The notes beneath the pieces are model-generated. The model saw nothing but the letters and a program-made list of their open reading frames with translations, had not been told where the DNA came from and made no database searches. Below are positions 44,342-52,670 of a DNA stretch of 64,000 nt, one piece after another; within the stretch, counting starts at the first letter, position 1, and the number at the start of each line of letters is the position of its first letter. Both the position numbers and the translations under genes were made by a program. The stretch is from Sphingobacteriales bacterium 46-32 (GTDB lineage: Bacteria > Bacteroidota > Bacteroidia > Chitinophagales > Chitinophagaceae): positions 930,001-994,000 of the forward strand of contig MKTY01000020.1 of NCBI GenBank assembly GCA_001898485.1, read 5' to 3'.

Positions 44342-45760
44342 ATGTCGAAACCGACAAATTCTACCAATAAGGTAGCACAGGCTTTTGCGCTGCTCCGTCA
44401 ATCACTGCGTGGTGTGGAGCATGATTATACACAGGGCAGCATACGGCAGGCTATTATTTTACTGGCTATTCCCATGATACTTGAGCTAAGCCTCGAAAGC
44501 GTATTTGCTGTAGTGGATATGTTTTTTGTGGGCAAGCTGGGCAAAAATGCCATACAGGCTGTAGGCCTCACCGAATCTGTAGTATCGCTGGTATATGCAG
44601 CGGCTATCGGGCTCAGTACGGCTGCCACAGCCATGGTGGCCAGGCGCATTGGTGAAAAAGATGCAGCTGCAGCTTCGCATGCAGGTGCACAGGCGCTTAT
44701 CGTCGCTTTTATCGTGACTGTGGTCATTAGTATTACAGGAATCATTTTTGCCGGCGATGTGCTCCGGCTTATGGGTGCCGATGAGGCTGTTGTAAGAGAA
44801 GGCACCATCTTTGCCCGTATCACACTGGGCGGTAGTGTGGTGATCATTCTGCTGTTTCTTATCAACGGTATATTCAGAGGCGCGGGCAATGCAGCCATTG
44901 CCATGAAAAGTCTCTGGCTTGCCAGCCTGCTTAATATTATATTATGTCCGGTGCTGATTGATGGCCTTGGCCCATTTCCCCAAATGGGACTGGCCGGTGC
45001 GGCAGTAGCCACTGCTTTCAGCCGGGGTATGGGTGTGGTTTATCAATGCTGGCATCTTACCCGGGGCAAAAGCATGATCAGGATGGTACCGGCTCATTTC
45101 AAACCTAATCCGGCCATTATCCGTTCACTGTTTAGTATTGCCTGGCCAGCGACCTTCCAGTTTCTTATCGCTTCAGGCAGCTGGATCGTACTGGCCTGGC
45201 TGGTAGCCCATACAGGAGGTACCGAGGCTTCGGCCGGATACCAGGTAGCAATCCGCAATGTGGTTTTCTTTATCCTGCCGGCCTGGGGTCTCAGCAATGC
45301 AGCTGCTACACTGGTGGGGCAGAATCTGGGTGCCGGTCAGCCGGAGCGTGCAGAAAAAAGCGCATTGCTTACGGCCCGTTATAATGCGTTTTTTATGGCG
45401 GGAGTGACCTTGTTGTTCCTGTTGCTGGCCGAGCCAATCATCCGCATTTTTACGCAGGAGGAAGTAGTGGTGGCCTATGGAGTAAAGGCGCTTATGATCA
45501 TTGGATCGGGTTATATCTTTTATGGAATCGGTATGGTGATGGTGCAGGCCCTCAATGGCGCGGGCGATACGCGTACCCCCACTCTTATTAATTTCTTTTG
45601 CTTCTGGATATTTCAGATACCACTGGCTTACCTGCTGGCTACATACTGGAAATTGGGACCTATCGGCGCATTTATAGGAATACCCATTGCCGAAACACTT
45701 ATTGCCGTTATTGCCTTTATTTATTTTAAACGTGGTAGGTGGAAGTTAGTAAAAGTATAA
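44342..45760 (+). CDS. MATE-family multidrug/metabolite efflux transporter
   Basis: This is a 472-residue membrane protein with 12 helices in two MatE halves (starting near ILLAIPMILELSLESVFAVV and IRSLFSIAWPATFQFLIASG). Family landmarks include DMFFVGKLGKNAIQAVGL, NGIFRGAGNAAIAM and VQALNGAGDTRTP. It exports cationic or aromatic compounds using sodium or proton gradients. It is a single-gene unit. Its stop codon lies inside the first word of a mirrored repeat. Confidence 0.95.
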   Translation: MSKPTNSTNKVAQAFALLRQSLRGVEHDYTQGSIRQAIILLAIPMILELSLESVFAVVDMFFVGKLGKNAIQAVGLTESVVSLVYAAAIGLSTAATAMVARRIGEKDAAAASHAGAQALIVAFIVTVVISITGIIFAGDVLRLMGADEAVVREGTIFARITLGGSVVIILLFLINGIFRGAGNAAIAMKSLWLASLLNIILCPVLIDGLGPFPQMGLAGAAVATAFSRGMGVVYQCWHLTRGKSMIRMVPAHFKPNPAIIRSLFSIAWPATFQFLIASGSWIVLAWLVAHTGGTEASAGYQVAIRNVVFFILPAWGLSNAAATLVGQNLGAGQPERAEKSALLTARYNAFFMAGVTLLFLLLAEPIIRIFTQEEVVVAYGVKALMIIGSGYIFYGIGMVMVQALNGAGDTRTPTLINFFCFWIFQIPLAYLLATYWKLGPIGAFIGIPIAETLIAVIAFIYFKRGRWKLVKV

Positions 45761-45849
45761 AGGGTATAAGGGGTATAAAAAGTTTAAAGGGTAATAGTGG
45801 TGACCAGGCCCTTTATACCCTTTATACTTTTATACCCCTTATACTTTTA
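45753..45849. repeat. Mirrored intergenic repeat starting at the MATE stop codon
   Basis: The left arm at about 45753-45794 repeats GTATAAAGG-like words. The right arm at about 45809-45849 repeats the complement (CCCTTTATAC, TTTTATACCCC). The MATE stop TAA at 45758-45760 is part of the first word (AAAGTATAAAGG). The RNA could form a long stem. It is the same family as the repeats at 17672 and 50611. Confidence 0.75.
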
Positions 45850-46062
45850 GTTTTCCCCCTACTGAAAATGACGCCGATCAAGTGATCGTATTTTTCGTTG
45901 TGTAAATGTGCGTGTGCATTTACGTAAATGTTCGCAAAAGTCTATAAAACAGATAATTATTCTTTGCATTTCAAAAAGCCTGATACTATTTTAGCTCCCG
46001 ATGGCGTTTGATACGCTATAAGCTGCTCCGGTAGCTTTTTAAAATCCAAAATCCGTATTCTG
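45850..46062. other. Leader region of the L,D-transpeptidase gene
   Basis: No gene is visible here. A minus-strand frame at 45957-46187 is not credible. No clear ribosome-binding site precedes the TTG at 46063. Confidence 0.4.
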
Positions 46063-46788
46063 TTGAAACACCTGGTACCACTATCCGTGTATTGCCTTTT
46101 CTTTGCTTGGCTGGGACTATCCTGGAAGCCTGCAAACGAAAAGATCCACACTGGCAGCCCGGTTTCTATCCACACTATATCGGGCATTGAATCATCTGAA
46201 TTTCCAGATAATCCCTATGCTTCTTTATACGAAGCAGCAGACCTAAAAACACTGGGGCTTTCCCGTGCGGCTTTCGATTATGCCTGTAAAGGTTATACTG
46301 AGCTGATGGAAAAGAAACAGGTTCGCCGCAACGACTATCTCACTATCTGTGACTTCAGTCAGTCGGCACGCCGCAAGCGAATGTATGTTATAGATATGCA
46401 GGAGCAGCGCGTACTGATCAATACCTATGTAGCACATGGACGCAATTCGGGTTCAGAATATGCAACCCGGTTTTCCAACCGCGCAGAATCACACCAGAGC
46501 AGTCTTGGATTTTATGTAACACGCAACACGTATTACGGTGAGCATGGTCTTTCGCTGCGTGTAACCGGCATGGAACCCGGCTTCAATGACCTGGCTATGC
46601 AACGGGCAATAGTTGTACACGGCGCCAGCTATATTGGTGCAGGCAGCATGGGTCGCAGTTATGGATGTCCGGCTGTGCCACAAAAAGAAAGCCGCCGTAT
46701 CATACAAACCATTCAGGGTGGTACCTGTCTTTTTATTTATCACCCCAGTAAACAATACCTTACTACATCGAAAATACTAAACGATTGA
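46063..46788 (+). CDS. Murein L,D-transpeptidase catalytic domain protein (YkuD_2-like), TTG start
   Basis: This is a 241-residue exported protein. The only start that gives a signal peptide (MKHLVPLSVYCLFFAWLGLS) is TTG 46063. A stop lies 54 bases upstream in frame with no ATG between, and the first internal ATG (near residue 82) would delete the signal. The catalytic domain spans about 85-235. It has the family motif VVHGASYIGAGSMGRSYGCP, with H186 and nucleophile C202 in the SxGCP context. Such enzymes cross-link peptidoglycan stems (3-3 links) or tether proteins. It is a single-gene unit with a terminator. Confidence 0.88.
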   Translation: MKHLVPLSVYCLFFAWLGLSWKPANEKIHTGSPVSIHTISGIESSEFPDNPYASLYEAADLKTLGLSRAAFDYACKGYTELMEKKQVRRNDYLTICDFSQSARRKRMYVIDMQEQRVLINTYVAHGRNSGSEYATRFSNRAESHQSSLGFYVTRNTYYGEHGLSLRVTGMEPGFNDLAMQRAIVVHGASYIGAGSMGRSYGCPAVPQKESRRIIQTIQGGTCLFIYHPSKQYLTTSKILND

Positions 46789-46817
46789 TTGGACACAACA
46801 ACAAGGATGGATGAATC

Positions 46818-46849
46818 AAAGGCCCAACTGTAAAAAGGTTGGGCTTTTT
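46818..46849 (+). terminator. Terminator after the L,D-transpeptidase gene
   Basis: GCCCAAC at 46822-46828 pairs with GTTGGGC at 46838-46844, followed by TTTTT. It lies about 30 bp after the stop at 46788. Confidence 0.85.
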
Positions 46850-46854
46850 GTTTG

Positions 46855-46965
46855 GTTAACAGATGACAGTTAACTGTTGACCGCTGGCCTGCATTTATAT
46901 TGCTGAGTTAATTACTAAATAGCCATACTGAGAATACTGTCAACAGTTGACTGTCATCTGTCAAC
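46855..46965. repeat. 27-bp inverted repeat between the transpeptidase and radical SAM genes
   Basis: The arms 46855-46881 and 46939-46965 are reverse complements at 25 of 27 positions, with a 57-base spacer. Each arm is itself built of short words (GTTAAC, GATGACAG, GTTGAC), like the other mirrored repeats of this window but with a different word. It has no coding content and could fold as a long hairpin. Confidence 0.7.
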
Positions 46966-46989
46966 GCTCTTTGCTTACCTTTACAATTG

Positions 46990-48021
46990 ATGGCGCAATT
47001 CAACTGGAGAGATACACGCAACCTGGCTACCAAGCTTACAGCACGGCGGGTATGGAACGGACTGAAAGTATTGAGCAGTTATTACCTCAGTAAATGGACC
47101 AGCCGGCCCGTGCAGTGGGGTATGCCTGTGTCTATTTCCTTTGAACCAACCAACTTCTGCAACCTGCGCTGTCCCGAATGCCCCAGTGGTCTCCGCTCCT
47201 TTACACGACCAACCGGTATGCTGCAACGCGATTTCTTTTCACAGACCATCGATGAGCTGCACCGCGAGTTGTTGTATCTCGTTTTTTATTTCCAGGGAGA
47301 ACCGTATCTGAATCCATCGTTTCTGGATATGGTGAAATATGCTGCCGGAAAAAAAATATATACCGCCACATCTACCAATGCGCATTACCTCACAGATGAT
47401 AATGCCCGGCGTACGATCGAAAGCGGACTCGACCGCCTTATCATCTCCATCGATGGAACCACGCAGGACGTGTATGAGCAATACCGCGTAGGCGGACAAC
47501 TGGAAAAGGTACTGGCCGGTGCACGTAACATCGTTCGCTGGAAAAAAGAATTGAACAGCCGTAAACCTTTTGTAGTATTTCAGTTTCTGGTAGTAAAACC
47601 CAACGAACATCAGATAGAAGAGGTAAAAAAACTGGGCCGCGAAATTGGTGTGGATGACGTATGGTTTAAAACAGCCCAGATATACGATTACGAAACGGAT
47701 CCCAACGCACTTATTCCCACACAGGATAAATACAGCCGTTATCGCAAAACAGCCAATGGCACACAGTTCAAAGGCAAACTGGCCAACCAGTGCTGGCGTC
47801 TGTGGCACGATCCCGTTATTACCTGGGATGGACTCGTGGCACCCTGTTGTTTTGATAAAGACGCGCAGCACCGTATGGGCAACCTGCGTGAGCAGCGTTT
47901 TAAAGATATCTGGCAAAACAAAACGTATAAAAAGTTTCGGGCACAGCTATTAAAAGGACGTAAGAATATAGACATCTGCGCCAACTGCTCGGAAGGAACC
48001 CGCGTGTGGAGCAATAGCTAA
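46990..48021 (+). CDS. Radical SAM/SPASM domain protein
   Basis: This is a 343-residue enzyme. I chose ATG 46990 over the TTG just before it. The radical SAM cluster motif is CNLRCPECP (C57, C61, C64). The barrel continues through LYLVFYFQGEPYLNP and LDRLIISIDGTTQDVYEQYR. The C-terminal SPASM domain has Cys residues in NQCWRLW, GLVAPCCFDK and NIDICANCSEG, which bind auxiliary clusters. Such enzymes mature peptides or modify sugars and lipids, and no substrate peptide gene is adjacent. TACCTTTAC ends 6 bases before the ATG, so the mRNA may be nearly leaderless. A DinB-family gene follows 31 bp later. Confidence 0.9.
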   Translation: MAQFNWRDTRNLATKLTARRVWNGLKVLSSYYLSKWTSRPVQWGMPVSISFEPTNFCNLRCPECPSGLRSFTRPTGMLQRDFFSQTIDELHRELLYLVFYFQGEPYLNPSFLDMVKYAAGKKIYTATSTNAHYLTDDNARRTIESGLDRLIISIDGTTQDVYEQYRVGGQLEKVLAGARNIVRWKKELNSRKPFVVFQFLVVKPNEHQIEEVKKLGREIGVDDVWFKTAQIYDYETDPNALIPTQDKYSRYRKTANGTQFKGKLANQCWRLWHDPVITWDGLVAPCCFDKDAQHRMGNLREQRFKDIWQNKTYKKFRAQLLKGRKNIDICANCSEGTRVWSNS

Positions 48022-48052
48022 AACCTTATTTATTTTCCTAACCACCACCACT

Positions 48053-48532
48053 ATGCCCTTACCTTCTTCTGTATCTACCCGCCTCCAGTACCAGCATAAA
48101 TCGCTGCTGGAAATTATTGACGGTCTCACGGATGAACAAATCCGTCGCCAGCCGACTCCCGGCAAATGGAGCATCTTTGAAAATATCGTTCACCTGGCTA
48201 CTTATCAGCACACTTTTGTGGCACGGGTAAAACAACTACTCGAAGGAAATAATCCGCAGTTTGGCGCCTACAGCGCCGAAGCTGATCCCCGTTTTGCCGA
48301 TGCCTGTCACCTGTCTACGCGGGAAATCATGCAGGATCTGCTCGGGTTGCGTAAGGAAATGGCTGCTGAGATCATCAACTTTCCTGATGCAGACCTTATG
48401 AAAAAAGGCACACACCCTGTATATGGCGAGCTCAGCCTTCTGCTCTGGCTCAACTTCTTCCTGCTGCATGAGGCCCACCACCTTTTTACCATACTTAAGC
48501 TGAGCGCATTGTTGAAAAATAGTGGGCAGTAG
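48053..48532 (+). CDS. DinB/YfiT-family protein
   Basis: This is a 159-residue four-helix-bundle protein. The metal-binding His pattern is present: H in FENIVHLATYQH (helix 2) and the pair in LLHEAHHLFTI (last helix). WSIFENIVHLA is the standard family signature. DinB-like proteins bind a divalent metal and act as thiol-dependent transferases or in damage response; the specific reaction is unknown. It is likely co-transcribed with the radical SAM gene. Confidence 0.85.
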   Translation: MPLPSSVSTRLQYQHKSLLEIIDGLTDEQIRRQPTPGKWSIFENIVHLATYQHTFVARVKQLLEGNNPQFGAYSAEADPRFADACHLSTREIMQDLLGLRKEMAAEIINFPDADLMKKGTHPVYGELSLLLWLNFFLLHEAHHLFTILKLSALLKNSGQ

Positions 48533-48537
48533 TTGGT

Positions 48538-48573
48538 AGTCAGTGCCCGGGATAGCAGAACCGGCTACTGACT
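48538..48573. terminator. Stem-loop after the DinB-family gene
   Basis: AGTCAGT at 48538-48544 pairs with ACTGACT at 48567-48573, and an inner CCGG/CCGG pair extends the stem. It begins 6 bp after the stop. It has no T-run and resembles the other word-based 3'-end hairpins here. Confidence 0.4.
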
Positions 48574-48602
48574 GACAGAAATCGTTAATAAATTTAATTT
48601 TT

Positions 48603-48633
48603 CATCAAATTTGATGTTATAACATTAATTTTG
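48603..48633 (+). promoter_or_regulatory. Promoter and palindromic operator of the marR gene
   Basis: CATCAAATTTGATG at 48603-48616 is a perfect 14-bp palindrome. TGTTATAACA at 48615-48624 is a second. TAATTTTG at 48626-48633 matches the -7 element TAnnTTTG. The palindrome would sit at about -20 to -35, the usual place for MarR autorepression. The half-site TTTGAT recurs upstream of the GHL10 gene. Confidence 0.5.
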
Positions 48634-48710
48634 CGGGTTGGCAGGGTCAGGGTTCAAAAACCTGTCATTGCCAGAAACTTATTACATTTAGCGCATCAAA
48701 TCCTTTGTCT

Positions 48711-49172
48711 ATGGGTATTGACCAGGATATACATCAGGCCAAATTCAGAAATGAATATCAGAAGGCTTCGATAAATCTCATTTATACGTACAACTGGATT
48801 GTAGAAAAGACAAAAGAAATCTTTGTGGCTGAGGATATTACCTCCCAACAATTTAATATTCTGCGTATTCTGCGTGGCAGTCACCCCGAGCCGCTTTCCA
48901 CACTTCAGATTCGGGAACGAATGCTCGATAAGATGAGTGATACCAGCCGTATTGTGGACCGGCTTATTGCAAAGGGTCTGGTTAAGAAGGGGGTTTGTAA
49001 GGCAGACCGCCGTCTGGTAGATGTGATGATCACCGACAAAGGCCGCAAGCTGCTCGAACGCCTGGACCAGCGCCAGGACGAAATGGACAATATTTTAGGC
49101 AACCTCAGCCGCAAAGAGGCCGCCCAGCTGAGTGAACTCCTCGATAAGATCAGGAGTACGGTGGAAGGGTGA
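48711..49172 (+). CDS. MarR-family transcriptional regulator
   Basis: This is a 153-residue winged-helix regulator. I chose ATG 48711 (MGIDQDIHQAKFRNEYQKA) over a TTG two codons earlier. Recognition region: ITSQQFNILRILRGSHPEPL, TLQIRERMLDKMSDTSRIVD and the wing KKGVCKADRRLVDVMITDKG with the conserved D-R-R. The C-terminal helix supports dimerisation. The ligand is unknown. It is preceded by palindromes with TTTGAT half-sites, and the same half-site lies in the promoter of the next gene. That suggests autorepression and control of the neighbour. Confidence 0.92.
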   Translation: MGIDQDIHQAKFRNEYQKASINLIYTYNWIVEKTKEIFVAEDITSQQFNILRILRGSHPEPLSTLQIRERMLDKMSDTSRIVDRLIAKGLVKKGVCKADRRLVDVMITDKGRKLLERLDQRQDEMDNILGNLSRKEAAQLSELLDKIRSTVEG

Positions 49173-49330
49173 AAGGTGGAGGGTAAAAGGTATGGCCTGA
49201 AAAAGCATAGACCCGCCTGATACGGTGGGTCAGCAGGAATCTTTTATTCTTTTGACAAAGAAGCAAAATCAATACTACAGGTTTTCAGACCTCCCTCCAG
49301 CTTCCGCCTTCTACCCTACACTTTCTTTTA
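49165..49330. repeat. Mirrored A/G-rich and C/T-rich intergenic arms after marR
   Basis: The left arm at about 49165-49200 consists of words such as GGTGGAAGG and GGTAAAAGG and includes the marR stop. The right arm at about 49285-49330 is C/T rich (CTTCCGCC, CTTTTACC). Between them lies GACCCGCC/GGTGGGTC (49210-49217 with 49224-49231), a hairpin followed by T-rich sequence that may terminate marR. Confidence 0.5.
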
Positions 49331-49333
49331 CCA

Positions 49334-49363
49334 TTTGATTAACCTGATAATCAAATACCTTTG
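49334..49363 (+). promoter_or_regulatory. Consensus Bacteroidota promoter with an embedded dyad
   Basis: TTTG at 49334-49337, an 18-base spacer and TACCTTTG at 49356-49363 match the Bacteroidota -33/-7 promoter. The start of transcription is expected near 49370, 30 bp before the ATG at 49401. TTTGATTA at 49334-49341 and TAATCAAA at 49348-49355 are perfect inverses filling the gap between the two elements, so a bound repressor would block the promoter. Confidence 0.7.
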
Positions 49364-49400
49364 CGTTAGTATTCACCTATCCCTATTTACACTATTGCGC

Positions 49401-50609
49401 ATGAAGCACCTGCTCACCTGTATTGCACTTTTGACTTCATTGACGGTACTGGCTCAACCAGCACCTGTATCTGCCTATGAATTCAGAGGCGTCTGGATTG
49501 CCACAGTAGATAATATCGACTGGCCGCAGCGCGGCGATACCAATCCCGCTACGCAACGCGCCGATTTTATCCGCCTGCTTGACCTGCACCAGAAAAACGG
49601 AATGAATGCTGTGATTGTGCAGATACGTCCGGCAGCGGATGCTTTTTATCCCTCTGCACTTGAGCCCTGGAGTCAGTGGCTTACTGGCGTACAGGGCAAA
49701 GCTCCTTTTCCCTATTATGACCCGCTGCAGTTTATGATCACTGAAGCACATAAACGCGGCATGGAGTTTCACGCATGGCTCAATCCTTACCGCGCCAACT
49801 TCAATGTGAAAACCGCCTCTATTTCATCTAATCATATCACGCGCATACATCCCGACTGGTTTCTTACCTATGGCGATAAAAAATATTTTGATCCTTCTAA
49901 TAAAGATGCGCAGGACTTTGTGGTAAAAGTGGTACGTGATATCGTCAACCGCTACGATGTAGATGCCATTCACATGGACGATTATTTTTACCCATATCGT
50001 ATTCCCGGCAAAGAATTTCCTGATCAGGCTGCCTATGTACGCTCGCATAGCAAACTGTCGAAAGATGACTGGCGCCGCAGCAATGTGGATTCCATCATTT
50101 ATAAACTAAGCGTGGCTATTAAGCAGGAAAAGCCGCAGGTAAAATTTGGTATCTCCCCTTTCAGCGTATGGCGCAATAAAGACAGGGACCCTATGGGCAG
50201 CGACACCCGTGCCGGTCAGACGAACTATGACGATCTGTATGCCAACATCCTGCTATGGATGCAGAAACAGTGGATCGACTATGTAGCACCCCAGCTTTAC
50301 CTTGAGATGGGACATGATAAAATTGCCTACGAGACCATGGTTGACTGGTGGAGTCGCCACAGTTATGGCCGCCATGTTTATATTGGTCATGGCGTATATC
50401 GTGCCGGTGAAAAAAATCCTGCCTGGAAGAACCCCTCTGAATTACCCAATCAGATCAAGTTGCTGCGCCAGTATCCCAATATTCAGGGCAGCATCTATTA
50501 TAGCAGCAAGATATTTGACCGCAATCCCAACGGATGGAACGACAGCCTGAGAAATAATTATTACCGCATGCCGGCGCAGGTACCGGTGATGGAGTGGTTA
50601 GAAAGGTGA
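49401..50609 (+). CDS. Secreted GHL10-family glycosylhydrolase (DUF187/YngK-like)
   Basis: This is a 402-residue protein. I chose ATG 49401 because it begins a signal peptide (MKHLLTCIALLTSLTVLAQ); an earlier in-frame ATG would precede the promoter's expected start. The (beta/alpha)8 barrel has the family landmarks EFRGVWIATVDNIDWP, NAVIVQIRPAADAFYPS, FHAWLNPYR, VDAIHMDDYFYPYR and GISPFSVWRN. Family members are placed in glycoside hydrolases by fold and are linked to peptidoglycan or exopolysaccharide breakdown; the substrate is unproven. It has a clear promoter with a palindrome possibly bound by the upstream MarR protein. The 3' end runs into a mirrored repeat. Confidence 0.9.
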   Translation: MKHLLTCIALLTSLTVLAQPAPVSAYEFRGVWIATVDNIDWPQRGDTNPATQRADFIRLLDLHQKNGMNAVIVQIRPAADAFYPSALEPWSQWLTGVQGKAPFPYYDPLQFMITEAHKRGMEFHAWLNPYRANFNVKTASISSNHITRIHPDWFLTYGDKKYFDPSNKDAQDFVVKVVRDIVNRYDVDAIHMDDYFYPYRIPGKEFPDQAAYVRSHSKLSKDDWRRSNVDSIIYKLSVAIKQEKPQVKFGISPFSVWRNKDRDPMGSDTRAGQTNYDDLYANILLWMQKQWIDYVAPQLYLEMGHDKIAYETMVDWWSRHSYGRHVYIGHGVYRAGEKNPAWKNPSELPNQIKLLRQYPNIQGSIYYSSKIFDRNPNGWNDSLRNNYYRMPAQVPVMEWLER

Positions 50610-50610
50610 C

Positions 50611-50689
50611 AGGTATAAAGTATAAAGAGTATAAAGGGTATAAAGGGTTTTAATAGCACTTTATACCCTTTATACTTTTTAAACCCTTT
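50611..50689. repeat. Mirrored intergenic repeat after the GHL10 gene
   Basis: The left arm at 50611-50650 has tandem GTATAAAG words. The right arm at about 50658-50689 has the complement (CTTTATACCC, TTTAAACCC). It starts two bases after the TGA stop and ends 11 bp before the stop of the next, convergent gene. Confidence 0.75.
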
Positions 50690-50700
50690 CAACTATTGAT

Positions 50701-51069
50701 TTATCGCACTTCTTTTCTCTTCCCTTCCAACCGGTCTACGTACTCCAACGATCCCAGCCTGATACGCAGGGGAATGCCGGTGTTTTTCTGAAACTGCCAT
50801 TCCTGGCGACAGATAAAACTGAGGTTTCTGATATAAAACGAAGGGGCTACCGGCTGTAGCTTTTTCTGAAAAAATGAGGGGACCTCTACACTTTTTTTTG
50901 CGGGAAAAAATGCCCCGGCCAGACGGAGGGGTAAAGAGTCGATTTTCCGCGATGCGCTTAAAAATGAAGGCAAAGCAAAGTTTTTTTCCACAACTTTTTG
51001 CTGGGCAAAAATTTCCCCGTTAAACGGAAAAATCAGCACAACAACTACCAAAAAAATGCGTTGGGCCAT
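50701..51069 (-). CDS. Small secreted hypothetical protein
   Basis: This is a 122-residue protein. A hydrophobic signal peptide (MAQRIFLVVVVLIFPFNGEIFAQ) is followed by a basic region with no recognised motif (ICRQEWQFQKNTGIPLRIRLGSLEYVDRLEGK when read in parts). It has only one Cys in the mature part. The position divergent from sigma-54 and the typical signal peptide make it a likely real gene. Function unknown. Confidence 0.65.
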   Translation of the reverse strand: MAQRIFLVVVVLIFPFNGEIFAQQKVVEKNFALPSFLSASRKIDSLPLRLAGAFFPAKKSVEVPSFFQKKLQPVAPSFYIRNLSFICRQEWQFQKNTGIPLRIRLGSLEYVDRLEGKRKEVR

Positions 51070-51180
51070 TTATATCTCTTTGTTTTGTAAATTTACGGCC
51101 TGATTTTTGATGAATGGCCGGATTTTTGACTTTTTAAGAGCCTCAAATTATCTGGCCACCTAAAACGTTTGGACAAAATT

Positions 51181-52668
51181 ATGGCCCTTAGCCAGTCACT
51201 ACAACAGAAGCTTTTACAGAAACTTTCACCACAGCAGATTCAGCTGATGAAACTGCTGCAGGTGCCTACTGCCAACCTGGAAGAGCGGATCAAGGAAGAA
51301 CTGGAAGAGAATCCCGCCCTGGAGCTGGATGATCAGAACCATGAGGAAGGCGGAGAAGAAATGGTGGATGAGTTTAGCGACAATGCCGAAACAGAATTTG
51401 AAGAGCAGAGTGGCAGTGAAGACGAATACGATAATATAGACGTAAGCGAATATGTGCAGGATGGAGATGATGAAGTAGCGGATTACAAAACACGCGACGA
51501 CAATTATCCGGAAGAGGATAATAAGCAGGTGCCATTTAAAACGGAAGCGAGTTTTTATGAAACGCTGCTCAACCAGCTGGGGCTGCTGAAGCTGGATGAA
51601 AAACAGCAAAAGATTGCTGAACAGATTGTAGGCAGTATTGACGAAGATGGGTACCTGCGCCGCGAAACGAGTGCAATAGTAGACGACCTGGCTTTCCGCC
51701 AGAATATTAATGCTACCGAAGAAGAGGTAGAAGAAATGGTGCAGCGCATTCAGCGGTTTGATCCGCCAGGTGTGGCCGCCCGCGACCTGCAGGAGTGCCT
51801 GCTACTGCAATTGCAGCGTCAGAAAGAGGAAGGCAAGGATGTGGAAACTGCCATGCAGGCCATCCGCAAATACTTCGATGAGTTTACCAAGAAGCACTAT
51901 GAAAAGATTCAGCGTGGACTGGCTATAGATGAAGATGAGCTCAAGGATGTGATGCAGCAGATCATCCGTCTCAACCCCAAACCCGGAGGCAATGTAGGTG
52001 GTATCAACAAAGCAGAAAGCTACGTGGTGCCCGACTTCTTCATCTTCAACAATGGCGGTAAACTGGAACTCACTCTCAACTCGCGCAATGCCCCTGAACT
52101 GCGCATCAGTGAAGGCTATCGCGATATGATGAAAGAATACGAACGTGGCGCCAAAAAAGATAAACGCCAGAAAGAAGCCGTACTCTTCATCAAACAAAAA
52201 ATAGATGCAGCCAAATGGTTTATCGATGCCATCAAACAACGCCAGCATACACTGCTGAGCACTATGACGGCCATCATGAACCATCAGCACGATTTCTTCA
52301 TTACCGGCGATGAGACCAGTCTGAAGCCGATGATCCTGAAAGATATTGCCGAAAAAACCGGTCTCGATATCTCTACCGTAAGCCGCGTGGCCAACAGCAA
52401 ATTTGTACAAACCGAATTTGGTACATACCGCCTCAAGTTCTTCTTCAGTGAATCACTCAGCACCGAAAGCGGCGAAGAAGTATCTACCCGCGAAGTAAAA
52501 AAGATCCTCAGCGACCTGATTGAAGGCGAAAGCAAAAAACGCCCGCTGAGTGATGAGCGCCTTACCGAATTACTGCAGGAAAAAGGCTATAATATTGCCC
52601 GCCGCACAGTAGCCAAATACCGCGAGCAGCTCAATATTCCTGTGGCGCGTCTGCGTAAGGAGTTATAG
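51181..52668 (+). CDS. rpoN: RNA polymerase sigma-54 factor
   Basis: This is a 495-residue protein. I chose ATG 51181 (MALSQSLQQKLLQKLSPQQI), the usual N-terminus; a TTG four codons earlier is possible. Region I (1-45) is Gln/Leu-rich for activator contact. The acidic region II (about 50-115) is unusually rich in Glu and Asp. The core-binding region spans about 120-300. The HTH has ISTVSRVANSKFVQTEFG. The RpoN box ARRTVAKYREQL near residues 477-488 recognises the -24 element. It directs transcription by enhancer-binding activators, none of which is encoded in the window. It is the only sigma factor gene here. Confidence 0.97.
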   Translation: MALSQSLQQKLLQKLSPQQIQLMKLLQVPTANLEERIKEELEENPALELDDQNHEEGGEEMVDEFSDNAETEFEEQSGSEDEYDNIDVSEYVQDGDDEVADYKTRDDNYPEEDNKQVPFKTEASFYETLLNQLGLLKLDEKQQKIAEQIVGSIDEDGYLRRETSAIVDDLAFRQNINATEEEVEEMVQRIQRFDPPGVAARDLQECLLLQLQRQKEEGKDVETAMQAIRKYFDEFTKKHYEKIQRGLAIDEDELKDVMQQIIRLNPKPGGNVGGINKAESYVVPDFFIFNNGGKLELTLNSRNAPELRISEGYRDMMKEYERGAKKDKRQKEAVLFIKQKIDAAKWFIDAIKQRQHTLLSTMTAIMNHQHDFFITGDETSLKPMILKDIAEKTGLDISTVSRVANSKFVQTEFGTYRLKFFFSESLSTESGEEVSTREVKKILSDLIEGESKKRPLSDERLTELLQEKGYNIARRTVAKYREQLNIPVARLRKEL

Positions 52669-52670
52669 CA

